Origin: Psychrobacter immobilis
GTDB lineage: Bacteria; Pseudomonadota; Gammaproteobacteria; Pseudomonadales; Moraxellaceae
Direction: 5' to 3'
Assembly: GCF_904846225.1 (NCBI RefSeq)
Contig: NZ_CAJGZJ010000003.1
Coordinates: 62,001 to 126,000, forward strand
DNA: 64,000 bases
Both the position numbers and the translations under genes were made by a program. Shown in pieces: positions 8,290 through 16,096 of the stretch; position 1 is the stretch's first letter, and every line of letters begins with the position of its first letter. Under the pieces are notes generated by a model, which saw nothing but the letters and a program-made list of their open reading frames with translations, was not told the DNA's origin and made no database searches.

Positions 8290-9783
8290 ATGTCTAATCA
8301 TCTATCGTTCTCCTCTGCTACCACACAATGGTCACACTTACTGAGCGCTCAACGGCTGGGATCATCCAAAAAACCCAAAATAGGTGAAACGGCGCGTTCG
8401 CATTTTCATAAAGATTATGACCGATTGGTTTTTTCTCACTCCTTTCGCCAACTCAATCAAAAAACTCAAGTGCATCCATTGACCAACCAGCTCGGCATTC
8501 ATACTCGCTTGACCCATTCACTTGAGGTCTCTTGTATTGGCCGCTCTTTAGGTATGATGGCAGCAGAGAAGCTCCATGACAAATTAGATAACGGTTTACC
8601 AGCGGGAGTCTCGCCAGCCGACGTTGGAGTGATTGTACAAGCAGCTTGTCTTGCTCACGACATTGGCAACCCGCCATTTGGTCATGCGGGAGAATACGCG
8701 ATTCGTGATTGGTTCAGAAATCCGAACGCTCAGGCTGTTTTACGAAACTTAAGCACCAACGAGCAATTAGACCTGCTGGCGTACGAAGGCAATGCACAAG
8801 GATTTCGCCTGTTAGCGCGCAATGAACATCATCCTGATAAAGGCGGTATGCGTCTCACTTGTGCAACGTTGGGTGCTTTTATGAAATACCCTTGGCTGGC
8901 AACTCATAGCAATGATGTTAGTAACGATGTCAGTAATGATAATCCAGACAATAGCGTGAATATAAGCAGTGCTGTGAGTATAAATAATAACGTGAGTATA
9001 AACAGTAACGTGCAGAAATTTGGTTGTTTTGATAGTGAGTCAGCGCAGTTAGAAGCATTGGCCGCAACGCTGCACTTACCTCGCTCAGAGCAACACGATG
9101 GTTTTGCCCGTCATCCATTGGCTTATTTATTAGAAGCTGCGGACGATATCTGCTATGCCTTGATAGATTTAGAAGATGGCATCAATCTGAATATGCTCAC
9201 CTATACCGATGTGGCCAGTATATTTTATGAGCTGATCGGCGAACGTCCTAGTAGTATTCAACTGCCAGCTCACATGTCAGTCAGGCAGAGTTTAGCGTCA
9301 TTACGGGCACGCGCGATGATGCGTCTGGTCAATACGGTGACTGATGCTTTCGTGGCTAATAACGATGCCATGTTGGCTGGGAAACTGGACGGTAGCTTAT
9401 TTGCTCACTGTGATGCAAGCGTGCAAAACGGCATCAATCAAGCCAAACAGTTGGCACGTGAGCAAATATTCAATCACCCAAGTAAAGTGAGAATGGAGCT
9501 AATGGCCAATCAGTGTTTGCATCGTTTGCTAGATGCCTTTGTGCCAATTGCTTGGCTAGGCAGTCAAACCGCAACCACCTCAATCACTTCAGCACCTATG
9601 TCTTTTGAACAGCAGCGTCTATTAAGCCTATTACAGCCACATCTTGACGAGCAGCGCCGCGAACTATCAGACAATACCTATCATAATATTTTGAATATCT
9701 TAGATTTTATTACGGGTATGAATGACCATGAAGCGTATAGATTGGCACAGGAATTACAGGGTCATTGGGGAACGATGGTGTAG
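8290..9783 (+). CDS. dgt: Deoxyguanosinetriphosphate triphosphohydrolase-like HD hydrolase
   Basis: A 497-residue protein of the dGTPase family, which hydrolyses dNTPs to nucleoside and triphosphate. The N-terminus has the family pattern (DYDRLVFSHSFRQLNQKTQV, then RLTHSLEVS). The HD metal site is at AHDIGNPPFGHAGE (His123, Asp124), and EAADDICYALIDLEDG matches the later metal-binding segment. Residues about 208-240 are an Asn/Ser-rich insert encoded by short tandem DNA repeats, which is absent from typical family members. It stands alone, between a dispersed repeat element upstream and a TetR gene downstream on the same strand. Confidence 0.93.
   Translation: MSNHLSFSSATTQWSHLLSAQRLGSSKKPKIGETARSHFHKDYDRLVFSHSFRQLNQKTQVHPLTNQLGIHTRLTHSLEVSCIGRSLGMMAAEKLHDKLDNGLPAGVSPADVGVIVQAACLAHDIGNPPFGHAGEYAIRDWFRNPNAQAVLRNLSTNEQLDLLAYEGNAQGFRLLARNEHHPDKGGMRLTCATLGAFMKYPWLATHSNDVSNDVSNDNPDNSVNISSAVSINNNVSINSNVQKFGCFDSESAQLEALAATLHLPRSEQHDGFARHPLAYLLEAADDICYALIDLEDGINLNMLTYTDVASIFYELIGERPSSIQLPAHMSVRQSLASLRARAMMRLVNTVTDAFVANNDAMLAGKLDGSLFAHCDASVQNGINQAKQLAREQIFNHPSKVRMELMANQCLHRLLDAFVPIAWLGSQTATTSITSAPMSFEQQRLLSLLQPHLDEQRRELSDNTYHNILNILDFITGMNDHEAYRLAQELQGHWGTMV
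8911..9009 (+). repeat. In-frame tandem repeats inside dgt
   Basis: Short AATGATGTTAGT-like 12-bp units at about 8911-8940 are followed by three 18-bp units (GTGAGTATAAATAATAAC and variants) at 8956-9009. Unit lengths are multiples of three, so the frame is kept and an Asn/Ser/Val-rich loop is encoded. Confidence 0.8.
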
Positions 9784-9868
9784 GCGTTTAAGACAAGTTG
9801 CGTATTTCAGTCGTATTTATGCGCTGAAATGAGTATCATAAACCTCTAATGGACAATTTTGAAATATT

Positions 9869-10549
9869 ATGAGCAGTCGCGAACAAAAGAAACTTCAAAC
9901 TCGGCACGCGTTTTTTAATGCAGTGCTCGACTTATGCATGACAGGGCAATCTTTTAGCTCTATCAGCCTCAGACAAGTCACTCGTGAGGTCGGTGTTGTG
10001 CCGACGGCATTTTATCGCCATTTCAATGATATGGAGTCGCTTGGGCGCGCATTGGTGGTAGAGGAATTGGGCGGTACGCTAGCAATATTAAGCGACAGCT
10101 TACAGATTGGCCGCAAACGTAGCTTTGATCGCCAAATTGCCAAAAGTATTCAGCTGTTCCTATCTATGGTTAGTGATCAACCTTATTATTGGCAATTTTT
10201 AGTCAGCGAGCGTTACGGTGGCTCAGAGGCAGTTCGCAAGGCTATTAACGAATTGGTTAAAAAGCACGCACGCAGTCTAGCAGAAGATCTTGCGCTACAG
10301 CCAGCCTTTACCCACATTAATACCTATGACCGCCGCCTATTGGCTGAGGCTGGTGTCAATATGTTCTTTTCTTGGATCATTGATTGGTTGGAATTGACTT
10401 ATACGGAAGACCATGATGATGAAATCGATTTGAGCGAGATCGAAAACAATAAACAGCTGATGCTACACAATTGCACCCGCCAAGCACAGATGCTGTTTTA
10501 TGGCGCTTATAACTGGAAGTCTAGTGAAGAGACGCGCCTAAAAGATTAA
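9869..10549 (+). CDS. TetR-family regulator, FabR-like
   Basis: A 226-residue regulator. The N-terminal TetR helix-turn-helix is clear at about residues 28-55 (FSSISLRQVTREVGVVPTAF, then YRHFNDMESLG). This segment, and the following LVSERYGGSEAVRKAI, closely resemble FabR, the repressor of unsaturated fatty-acid synthesis genes in Gammaproteobacteria. The C-terminal domain would bind an acyl ligand. No fab or des gene is adjacent, so targets cannot be named from context. The start ATG at 9869 lacks a strong Shine-Dalgarno sequence. It converges with gspK, ending about 20 bases from the gspK stop. Confidence 0.85.
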   Translation: MSSREQKKLQTRHAFFNAVLDLCMTGQSFSSISLRQVTREVGVVPTAFYRHFNDMESLGRALVVEELGGTLAILSDSLQIGRKRSFDRQIAKSIQLFLSMVSDQPYYWQFLVSERYGGSEAVRKAINELVKKHARSLAEDLALQPAFTHINTYDRRLLAEAGVNMFFSWIIDWLELTYTEDHDDEIDLSEIENNKQLMLHNCTRQAQMLFYGAYNWKSSEETRLKD

Positions 10550-10569
10550 TGGTTGGTTTTTGATAATTA

Positions 10570-11682
10570 TCAAAAGCTGGGTCTAAAAGCCCATAAGCGC
10601 TGCGTCACTACTTTAATATTTTTGGCCTTATTACTGTCATCAGTATTGTTCGTGCTATTGGCGTTGTTGTTACCAGTATTGGCGTTCTCGCTATTAGGGC
10701 TATTAGGAACAGTATTATTAGAATCGCCACTATTTGCTATTCCGCTAGCATCAGTCGCCGTTTTACTGATCAATACCGTTGCAAAGCGTTGTCTTGCCTG
10801 ACCAACATTCGAATTGTCGGTAACCGTAATAAGTGCCATAAAAGCCTGACTATCAATGGCCAATAATGGTGTTAATTCGGCTCGTTGCTTTGTATCTAAA
10901 CCACTTAAAATAGGCAGTTGCCACACATCATCAACGGATTCTAACGCCCGCTTTGACCTCATATCGACCAGCTGTTGCATCTGCTCACGAGTGCCACCGT
11001 CCATCAGTGCAGCCAACAAAACAGGACTCGCTGTATTAACGTTAATAGGCACTGAGTAAGGCACAGCGGTGACATAAGGACGGAGTGTGGCCAGCACCTC
11101 AGCAGTGACACCTCGAACTTCTTGCAGCTGATCGATACTGACAAAAGGCTGATTTGGCAACGTTTTATTCACTGCGGTACTTGATTGCTGATTGTAGACT
11201 GCTTTTTCATCACCACCATCTAAATATACGTCACTGTCCGTGTCTTGATAATCAAGTACGGCAATGGCAATATCAGGCTCTAAGTTTAGTTGTGTCAATA
11301 GCCTTTGAAAGAGTGCTAAAGCGGCGGTATCAACCGCTCCATTCTGATATAAGTTATTGATATTAAAACGAGCGGCCTCATCGCGTAATTCAATGCCGAT
11401 ACTGTGTGCGCCTAAAGCATAAGGCGGTATTGGTTGCGCCCAAATATCTTGCTCGCTATCTGTGTCGTTCAGTTTGTTGTCAGCACCAATCATAGTAATT
11501 GCCAATTGCTGACCTGCATTGATGTCTTGCAATAATTGGTTTTGGTCAAACACTAAGCCACTGCGCCTAATGGCAATCTTTTGGCTGGCTAGCATCGATC
11601 CTGCGACCACAGTAATACTGACCACCAAAAGCAAGATAGTGAGCAGCGCTACTCCGCGCTGAGAGTGCGCTGTCATTGACAT
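10570..11682 (-). CDS. gspK: Type II secretion minor pseudopilin GspK
   Basis: A 370-residue GspK, the large minor pseudopilin that tips the type II secretion pseudopilus. A short basic leader ends SQRG before the hydrophobic segment VALLTILLLVVSITVVAGS; as usual in GspK, the residue after the cleaved Gly is not Phe. The body shows the GspK pattern (DEAARFNINNL, LDYQDTDSD, VSIDQLQEVRGV, NVNTASPVLL). Residues about 315-350 form an Asn/Ser-rich stretch unlike the family, before the last conserved segment VTQRLWAFRP. It is the last gene of the gspHIJK run, 62 bases after gspJ. Confidence 0.93.
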   Translation of the reverse strand: MSMTAHSQRGVALLTILLLVVSITVVAGSMLASQKIAIRRSGLVFDQNQLLQDINAGQQLAITMIGADNKLNDTDSEQDIWAQPIPPYALGAHSIGIELRDEAARFNINNLYQNGAVDTAALALFQRLLTQLNLEPDIAIAVLDYQDTDSDVYLDGGDEKAVYNQQSSTAVNKTLPNQPFVSIDQLQEVRGVTAEVLATLRPYVTAVPYSVPINVNTASPVLLAALMDGGTREQMQQLVDMRSKRALESVDDVWQLPILSGLDTKQRAELTPLLAIDSQAFMALITVTDNSNVGQARQRFATVLISKTATDASGIANSGDSNNTVPNSPNSENANTGNNNANSTNNTDDSNKAKNIKVVTQRLWAFRPSF

Positions 11683-11744
11683 AAACAGGCTCTGTCACTG
11701 ATTCGATGGGACATTTTTATACGACCTTATCATTCAATACTACA

Positions 11745-12575
11745 TTATAGATTGCTATTTCCCACATCACTATTAGCAGGGTTATTGCTACTTTCACCTT
11801 CGTTATTATTGCCATCATCTTTGCTATTTTCATCGTTTTTATTATTAGGAACGTTTGAGCTACTGCGTGGAATCGGTTGCGGCGCAAGTGCCCACTGCCA
11901 AGTGATTGGCATGTCTTGATAAGTAAAACTGACTGCTATACCTTTTGGCAGTAAAGCCACTTCGGGCTGTGCGCTCGCTGTAGCAGCTATCTGCCCAGAA
12001 GCACTATTGGTATTATTGTTGCTGTTTTCGTCAGGGAACTTAGGGCTCAATTCTGGTAAATATGCTTGCCAACGTCCTGCGGCGACACCTTCGAGCAGCA
12101 CACTATCCAAGCTAACGCTATCACGCCCACTATCCAAGCTGGTGTATTGGCGACGAATTAAACGCTCATCTGCAAAAACGTACTCGACATGTTGTACACT
12201 GGTACTGCTTTGATAGCGTGGATCAGGATCGGCAAAGCGTATAAAGCTGACATGTTCGCCATCTAAGCTCATAAAAGGCTCAGGTTGGCTCTGTTCTGCT
12301 TGGCCACCATCATTGAGACTGTTATTCGAAATACTGTTATTCGAGATGCTGTTTTTTTGAATACCTACTGCTTGATAAGGCATGATTTGACCCATGTCTT
12401 GCTGTAGCTGCAGATAAGCATATTGTAATACAGCCAAATTGTCAGCATGGAACTGCGCGCGTTCACGAGCACGGTTGACACTATCGAATACTTGCCAGCC
12501 CGCCACTGCCAACACCGCAAATATTGCCATGGCAACCATCAGCTCAAGCAGCGTAAATCCATGTTGTTGCCTCAC
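11745..12575 (-). CDS. gspJ: Type II secretion minor pseudopilin GspJ
   Basis: A 276-residue pseudopilin. The prepilin-peptidase site QQHG/FTLLELMVAMAIFAVLA has Glu at mature position 5. The following AGWQVFDSVNRARERAQFHA and FIRFADPDP segments fit GspJ. Two low-complexity regions are unusual: an NSISNNSISNNS stretch from 15-bp repeats at about residue 72-84, and a C-terminal tail of roughly 40 residues made mostly of Asn, Ser, Asp and Glu. The start overlaps the gspI stop by four bases, which indicates translational coupling. Confidence 0.92.
   Translation of the reverse strand: MRQQHGFTLLELMVAMAIFAVLAVAGWQVFDSVNRARERAQFHADNLAVLQYAYLQLQQDMGQIMPYQAVGIQKNSISNNSISNNSLNDGGQAEQSQPEPFMSLDGEHVSFIRFADPDPRYQSSTSVQHVEYVFADERLIRRQYTSLDSGRDSVSLDSVLLEGVAAGRWQAYLPELSPKFPDENSNNNTNSASGQIAATASAQPEVALLPKGIAVSFTYQDMPITWQWALAPQPIPRSSSNVPNNKNDENSKDDGNNNEGESSNNPANSDVGNSNL
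12319..12363. repeat. 15-bp in-frame tandem repeat in gspJ
   Basis: Three units related to CTGTTATTCGAAATA follow one another at 12319-12333, 12334-12348 and 12349-12363. They encode repeated SISNN/SLND residues on the minus strand. Confidence 0.75.
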
Positions 12576-13069
12576 AGATTACCCCCTGCTGATCTCGTCA
12601 CATCTGTACCAAGACTGCCCAAATCCAAACTACCAATATCTTGCTTGGCATTGCTTACTATGACATCGATATCAGTCACTGCGTTGCGCGTCTGTCCATC
12701 GATAATAGGGGCAACGGCAATATTCACCTTCTTTAATGCAGGCGTAATGGCATCACTAACCGTCATTACAATTTGCCAATCACGACCTTGAGCATTGATA
12801 GTCTGAGTACGATTTGCCGTCAGCCACGTCTCTTGAATACGTAAATCAGCCGCCGCATTCTGTGCGACGAAATGTGCCAGTGTGCGGGTGCGCAATACAT
12901 CAACTGAACTCAAATAGGCGCTACTTGCGCGGCTAGCGGCGATAGCGACCACTGCCAAAATAGCCAAAGCAACCATCACTTCAATTAAGGTAAAGCCCCT
13001 CTCACGCCTAGACTTAGGAAACACTCGCTTAGCAGACATAGTAAGCGACTTAGAAGAAGTATCCATCAA
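12572..13069 (-). CDS. gspI: Type II secretion minor pseudopilin GspI
   Basis: A 165-residue pseudopilin with the prepilin site RERG/FTLIEVMVALAILAVVA (Glu at +5) after a leader of about 26 residues. The rest (ASSAYLSSVDVLRTRTLAHF, VAQNAAADLRI) matches GspI, which forms the tip complex with GspJ and GspK. A later in-frame Met before SAKRV would give a shorter leader. It abuts gspH without a gap and overlaps gspJ by four bases, so H-I-J-K form one transcription unit. Confidence 0.93.
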   Translation of the reverse strand: MMDTSSKSLTMSAKRVFPKSRRERGFTLIEVMVALAILAVVAIAASRASSAYLSSVDVLRTRTLAHFVAQNAAADLRIQETWLTANRTQTINAQGRDWQIVMTVSDAITPALKKVNIAVAPIIDGQTRNAVTDIDVIVSNAKQDIGSLDLGSLGTDVTRSAGGNL

Positions 13070-13885
13070 CTACGACCCCTGTCCGATCATCATACTACCA
13101 TCAGGCATAATCGTAATCACCTCACCTACCAAACGTGAATTATGAATCACTTCAAGGGTAACAGGAGCCGCCTGCCCAGTCCCAAACCATAATATCTGTG
13201 GTACCGTTTGATCGGTAAACCAAGGCTGTAATGTTTGAGTTTGTTCAGGATTCGATGAGTTACCAGACGCCAAGCTTTGAACCCTTAAACTGACACCAGC
13301 AGGCAATTCAGGCAAGCTGACTTCTGGCTCAATCTCCCAGCTTGGGGTTGGCGGTTGATCGCCCATAGACCCTGACATATTTGTCAGATCTGCAGACAAC
13401 TCCATGGCGTTTTTGGGACGACTATCCATCCTATCTGATGTGACCTCAGCCGTTTGATACGCGGTATAAGGATTCGATAAGGTGACAATGACAGGGGTGA
13501 TCTGACCTTGCTTATCCGCTTGCAAACTTAAACCCATTGGCTGCATACGCTCTGCCGATAATAGTCGAACGTAATTTAATGAATCGGTCAAGTGCTCATA
13601 AAAAGCACGGTTTTTTCGGGATTCACTGCTACCGACCGACAAGCTCATCATGCCAGCAAATATGGCGATAATAACCACCACGACCACAATTTCAACGAGC
13701 GTAAAACCCGTTTGTGACCGAGAAATACTCGATGGGTTAGCATTTGATCGATTAGAAAAGGAAACAGGAGGATTGTTTAATGAGGAATATTCACGTCGAT
13801 GATAACGATGTAGCGAACGTTGGCTGGTTAGGCCTACATGGCAAATGGCCGCTGAGCTGGACTGAATCTTGGCAGTGACCGGCAT
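13070..13885 (-). CDS. gspH: Type II secretion pseudopilin GspH
   Basis: A 271-residue prepilin-like protein. The cleavage site SQTG/FTLVEIVVVVVIIAIFAG has Glu at +5 and is followed by the GspH-type MMSLSVGSSESRKNR segment. The leader before the site is very long (about 60 residues, Ser/Arg/Asn-rich). No nearer ATG is seen, so the start could be misplaced at an alternative codon or the leader may be genuinely long. It is first in gspHIJK. The major pseudopilin gspG and the gspC, D, F, L and M genes are absent from the window. Confidence 0.85.
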   Translation of the reverse strand: MPVTAKIQSSSAAICHVGLTSQRSLHRYHRREYSSLNNPPVSFSNRSNANPSSISRSQTGFTLVEIVVVVVIIAIFAGMMSLSVGSSESRKNRAFYEHLTDSLNYVRLLSAERMQPMGLSLQADKQGQITPVIVTLSNPYTAYQTAEVTSDRMDSRPKNAMELSADLTNMSGSMGDQPPTPSWEIEPEVSLPELPAGVSLRVQSLASGNSSNPEQTQTLQPWFTDQTVPQILWFGTGQAAPVTLEVIHNSRLVGEVITIMPDGSMMIGQGS

Positions 13886-14056
13886 ATTGCACCTATAAGT
13901 CTATAATTGGCTTGTCGTATGTAGACGTGTGTCACGTAGTATCGTTAATTTTTTAAAGAATTTGGCGCGATAGATTTAACCATGCTGCCAGATAGAATAT
14001 GACAACACGGTATGCTTTCAACAGTACTCTAGATGATATCAAAATTAGTAGACAAG

Positions 14057-14746
14057 CTAATAACTGGTATTGCGATGCTCTTCCGATTCAGTATCGATTT
14101 GCTCTACCAGCTCCTGCATATCTTCATCCATTACCTCGTCTTCATCTTCATCCGCAGGATAATGACTGGGCAGCTCAAGCATTTGCTGGACAAAGGCGTA
14201 ACGCAAGGTATCACGGCGACCCAAGTAGCGCTGATAAAAACTAGAATTTAATAGCCCTGCACCGCCTTGACCCATTGCCCAAATGGAAGATAAATAATCA
14301 CGAGTACTTAGGTTACTATGCTCATCCTTCAGATAAGCACTGATAATATCAATCAAACGCTTCATACGCTGACGACGAATATCATATAGCTCACCAAATA
14401 AGCGATTGAGACCGGTTACCGAAGCTGCCAAACGCTCTTCAATTTGATTGAGTAACATCGCTTTTTGTGGATTAAACAGCTGCTGAAAAATCATTCGAGC
14501 AACGCCTGCCGATGGGCAGTCATCAATACGATTGATCTCAAACAACTGCTCTTCATAACGAATGATAATACGCAAATAAAGCTCATCTTTGCTGGAGAAA
14601 TGCTTATATAGTGTGCCTTTAGCCAAATCAAGCTGGTCTGCCAAACTGTCTAAAGTAATATCACCATCGCCCGACTCAAGTAGCAGTTGCTCTGCCATCG
14701 CTAAGATATTCTCTTCTCGTGCCTTGAACTGATGCTGACGACTCAT
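14057..14746 (-). CDS. TetR-family regulator with acidic tail
   Basis: A 229-residue regulator. A TetR helix-turn-helix occupies about residues 10-55 (ENILAMAEQLL, then LDSLADQLDLAKGTLYKHF). The C-terminal half is a helical ligand domain. The last 30 or so residues are strongly acidic (DEDEDEVMDEDMQELVEQID). It is on the same strand as tatD, downstream across a 233-base gap that contains an operator-like palindrome (14952-14967), so autoregulation is plausible. The ligand and targets are not evident. Upstream palindromes at the FadL-like genes share a half-site with it. Confidence 0.85.
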   Translation of the reverse strand: MSRQHQFKAREENILAMAEQLLLESGDGDITLDSLADQLDLAKGTLYKHFSSKDELYLRIIIRYEEQLFEINRIDDCPSAGVARMIFQQLFNPQKAMLLNQIEERLAASVTGLNRLFGELYDIRRQRMKRLIDIISAYLKDEHSNLSTRDYLSSIWAMGQGGAGLLNSSFYQRYLGRRDTLRYAFVQQMLELPSHYPADEDEDEVMDEDMQELVEQIDTESEEHRNTSY

Positions 14747-14951
14747 AACCTCTCCTAAAACCTGACAATATTAGGCATATGACCATTGTATATGTTCATG
14801 AATCGGCATTAAAAGTATGAAACCATACAAATTCTGCTCGAAGACCATCAAAGGAAATATGCTTATGTGTGCTAAAGAGTCATTGATAATCATAGGATTA
14901 CGCTAGCCGTTCAAATTACTGAAAGCGTGAAAACATAAGGCTATCTCATAA

Positions 14952-14967
14952 ATGACTGAGTGGTCAT
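14952..14967. promoter_or_regulatory. Operator-like palindrome upstream of the TetR gene
   Basis: ATGACTGAGTGGTCAT is an inverted repeat with arms ATGAC/GTCAT and a six-base centre, about 205 bases upstream of the TetR start. Size and symmetry fit a TetR-family operator. The ATGACTG half-site recurs upstream of the three FadL-like porin genes. Confidence 0.45.
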
Positions 14968-14979
14968 AGCATAACCATT

Positions 14980-15768
14980 TTAGTGATACTGTGCCAGTAA
15001 ATTTTCAAAGTTTTTTGCAGTCAATGTACCCACGTCCTCCGCACTACAACCATACATATCTGCGATATAACTCGCCACGTAAGGCACATAAGCCGGCTCA
15101 TTGGGTCTGCCACGTTTGGGCACAGGCGCTAAATAAGGGCTGTCTGTTTCGATCAATATTCTGTCTTTGGGCATATTTTTTGCAGCCTCTTGAATTATTT
15201 GAGCGCTTTTGAAACTGACGATACCCGAAAATGAGATATAAAACCCTAAGTCCAGCGCTCGTTTCGCTGTCTCCCAATCTTCAGTAAAGCAATGAATGAT
15301 ACCGTGTTCAGCACCTTCCGCTTTTAGGATATCAATCGTATCTTCTTTGGCATCACGCATGTGTATCACAAGTGGTTTTTTCAGGCTTTGGCTAGCATGA
15401 ATATGACGGGCAAGGCTGGCTTGCTGCTCTTTTTTATTCTCAGTTGACCAATAATAATCCAGACCCGTCTCCCCTATCGCCCATACATGATCAGCGCTGG
15501 CAGTTTCTATCAGTCGCTCGACAGTCGCTGACTGTAACACCCCTATATCTTCGCAAGGATGGATACCCACGCTCATACCGAGATTGAGCGTCTCATCATT
15601 ATAAGTGGTAATAATTTTGGCAATGTCATCGTATTCAGCAAAATCGCACATAATCGCCATCGCACGGGTGACATTGGCAGCTTTCATAGCATCAATCGCA
15701 CCGGACAATTGACCATCATATTTCGTTAAATCTAAACGGTTTAGGTGGCAATGCGTATCTGTAAACAT
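14980..15768 (-). CDS. TatD-family metal-dependent hydrolase
   Basis: A 262-residue TIM-barrel metallohydrolase. The metal ligands of the family are visible: TDTHCHL at the N-terminus, IGETGLDYYW, the VIHMRDA histidine, the IIHCFTEDW histidine and the C-terminal IETDSPYLAP aspartate, followed by RGRPNEP. TatD proteins are Mg-dependent 3'-5' exonucleases or DNases. The paralogue (TatD or YcfH/YjjV type) cannot be fixed, because no tmk or holB neighbours are present. An operon with the downstream TetR gene is possible across 233 bases. Confidence 0.93.
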   Translation of the reverse strand: MFTDTHCHLNRLDLTKYDGQLSGAIDAMKAANVTRAMAIMCDFAEYDDIAKIITTYNDETLNLGMSVGIHPCEDIGVLQSATVERLIETASADHVWAIGETGLDYYWSTENKKEQQASLARHIHASQSLKKPLVIHMRDAKEDTIDILKAEGAEHGIIHCFTEDWETAKRALDLGFYISFSGIVSFKSAQIIQEAAKNMPKDRILIETDSPYLAPVPKRGRPNEPAYVPYVASYIADMYGCSAEDVGTLTAKNFENLLAQYH

Positions 15769-15872
15769 AAATAATCTCGTTGTTAGAACGTTATTGGTAA
15801 AAATGGTATTAAGTAAAAATTCGTTAGCGTATTTATTGCTCTATGGAAAGGTTTTTTCAAGCAATTCGAAAC

Positions 15873-16013
15873 TATAGTCAACGAAAAGTTAAATCGATAC
15901 ATCCATAATCAGGTACTACTGGTATAAATTTTTCTCGCTTGCTATGCCTGCGCAGACAGAGGCTATGAAAATTTATCCTAGCAGCCGTATATTTTTATAG
16001 TGGATTGACTATA
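15873..16013 (+). repeat. Dispersed palindromic element, copy B
   Basis: A 141-bp copy from TATAGTC to GACTATA, with the core CTCGCTTGCTATGCCTGCGC, then AGACAGAGGC. It occupies about half of the 315-base gap between tatD and gspE. A 21-bp tandem array starts exactly at its right end. Confidence 0.85.
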
Positions 16014-16096
16014 CATAGAATTAGTGCAGCGGCACATAGAATTAGTGCAGCGGCACATAGAATTAGTGCAGCGGCACATAGAATTAGTGCAGCGGC
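16013..16096. repeat. 21-bp tandem array at the gspE 3' end
   Basis: There are four perfect copies of a 21-bp unit (ACATAGAATTAGTGCAGCGG plus C). The rightmost copy, 16076-16096, contains the last three codons (Pro-Leu-His) and the TAA stop of gspE. The other three lie downstream of the gene, between it and repeat element B. Confidence 0.93.

Noticed and set aside
10553..10801. Hydrophobic plus-strand open frame of 82 residues
   Set aside because: It is antisense to the Asn-rich end of gspK; the hydrophobicity arises from reverse-complementing Asn and Ser codons.
16013..16096. Tandem array as a CRISPR
   Set aside because: The 21-bp units are contiguous without spacers, and no cas genes are present.
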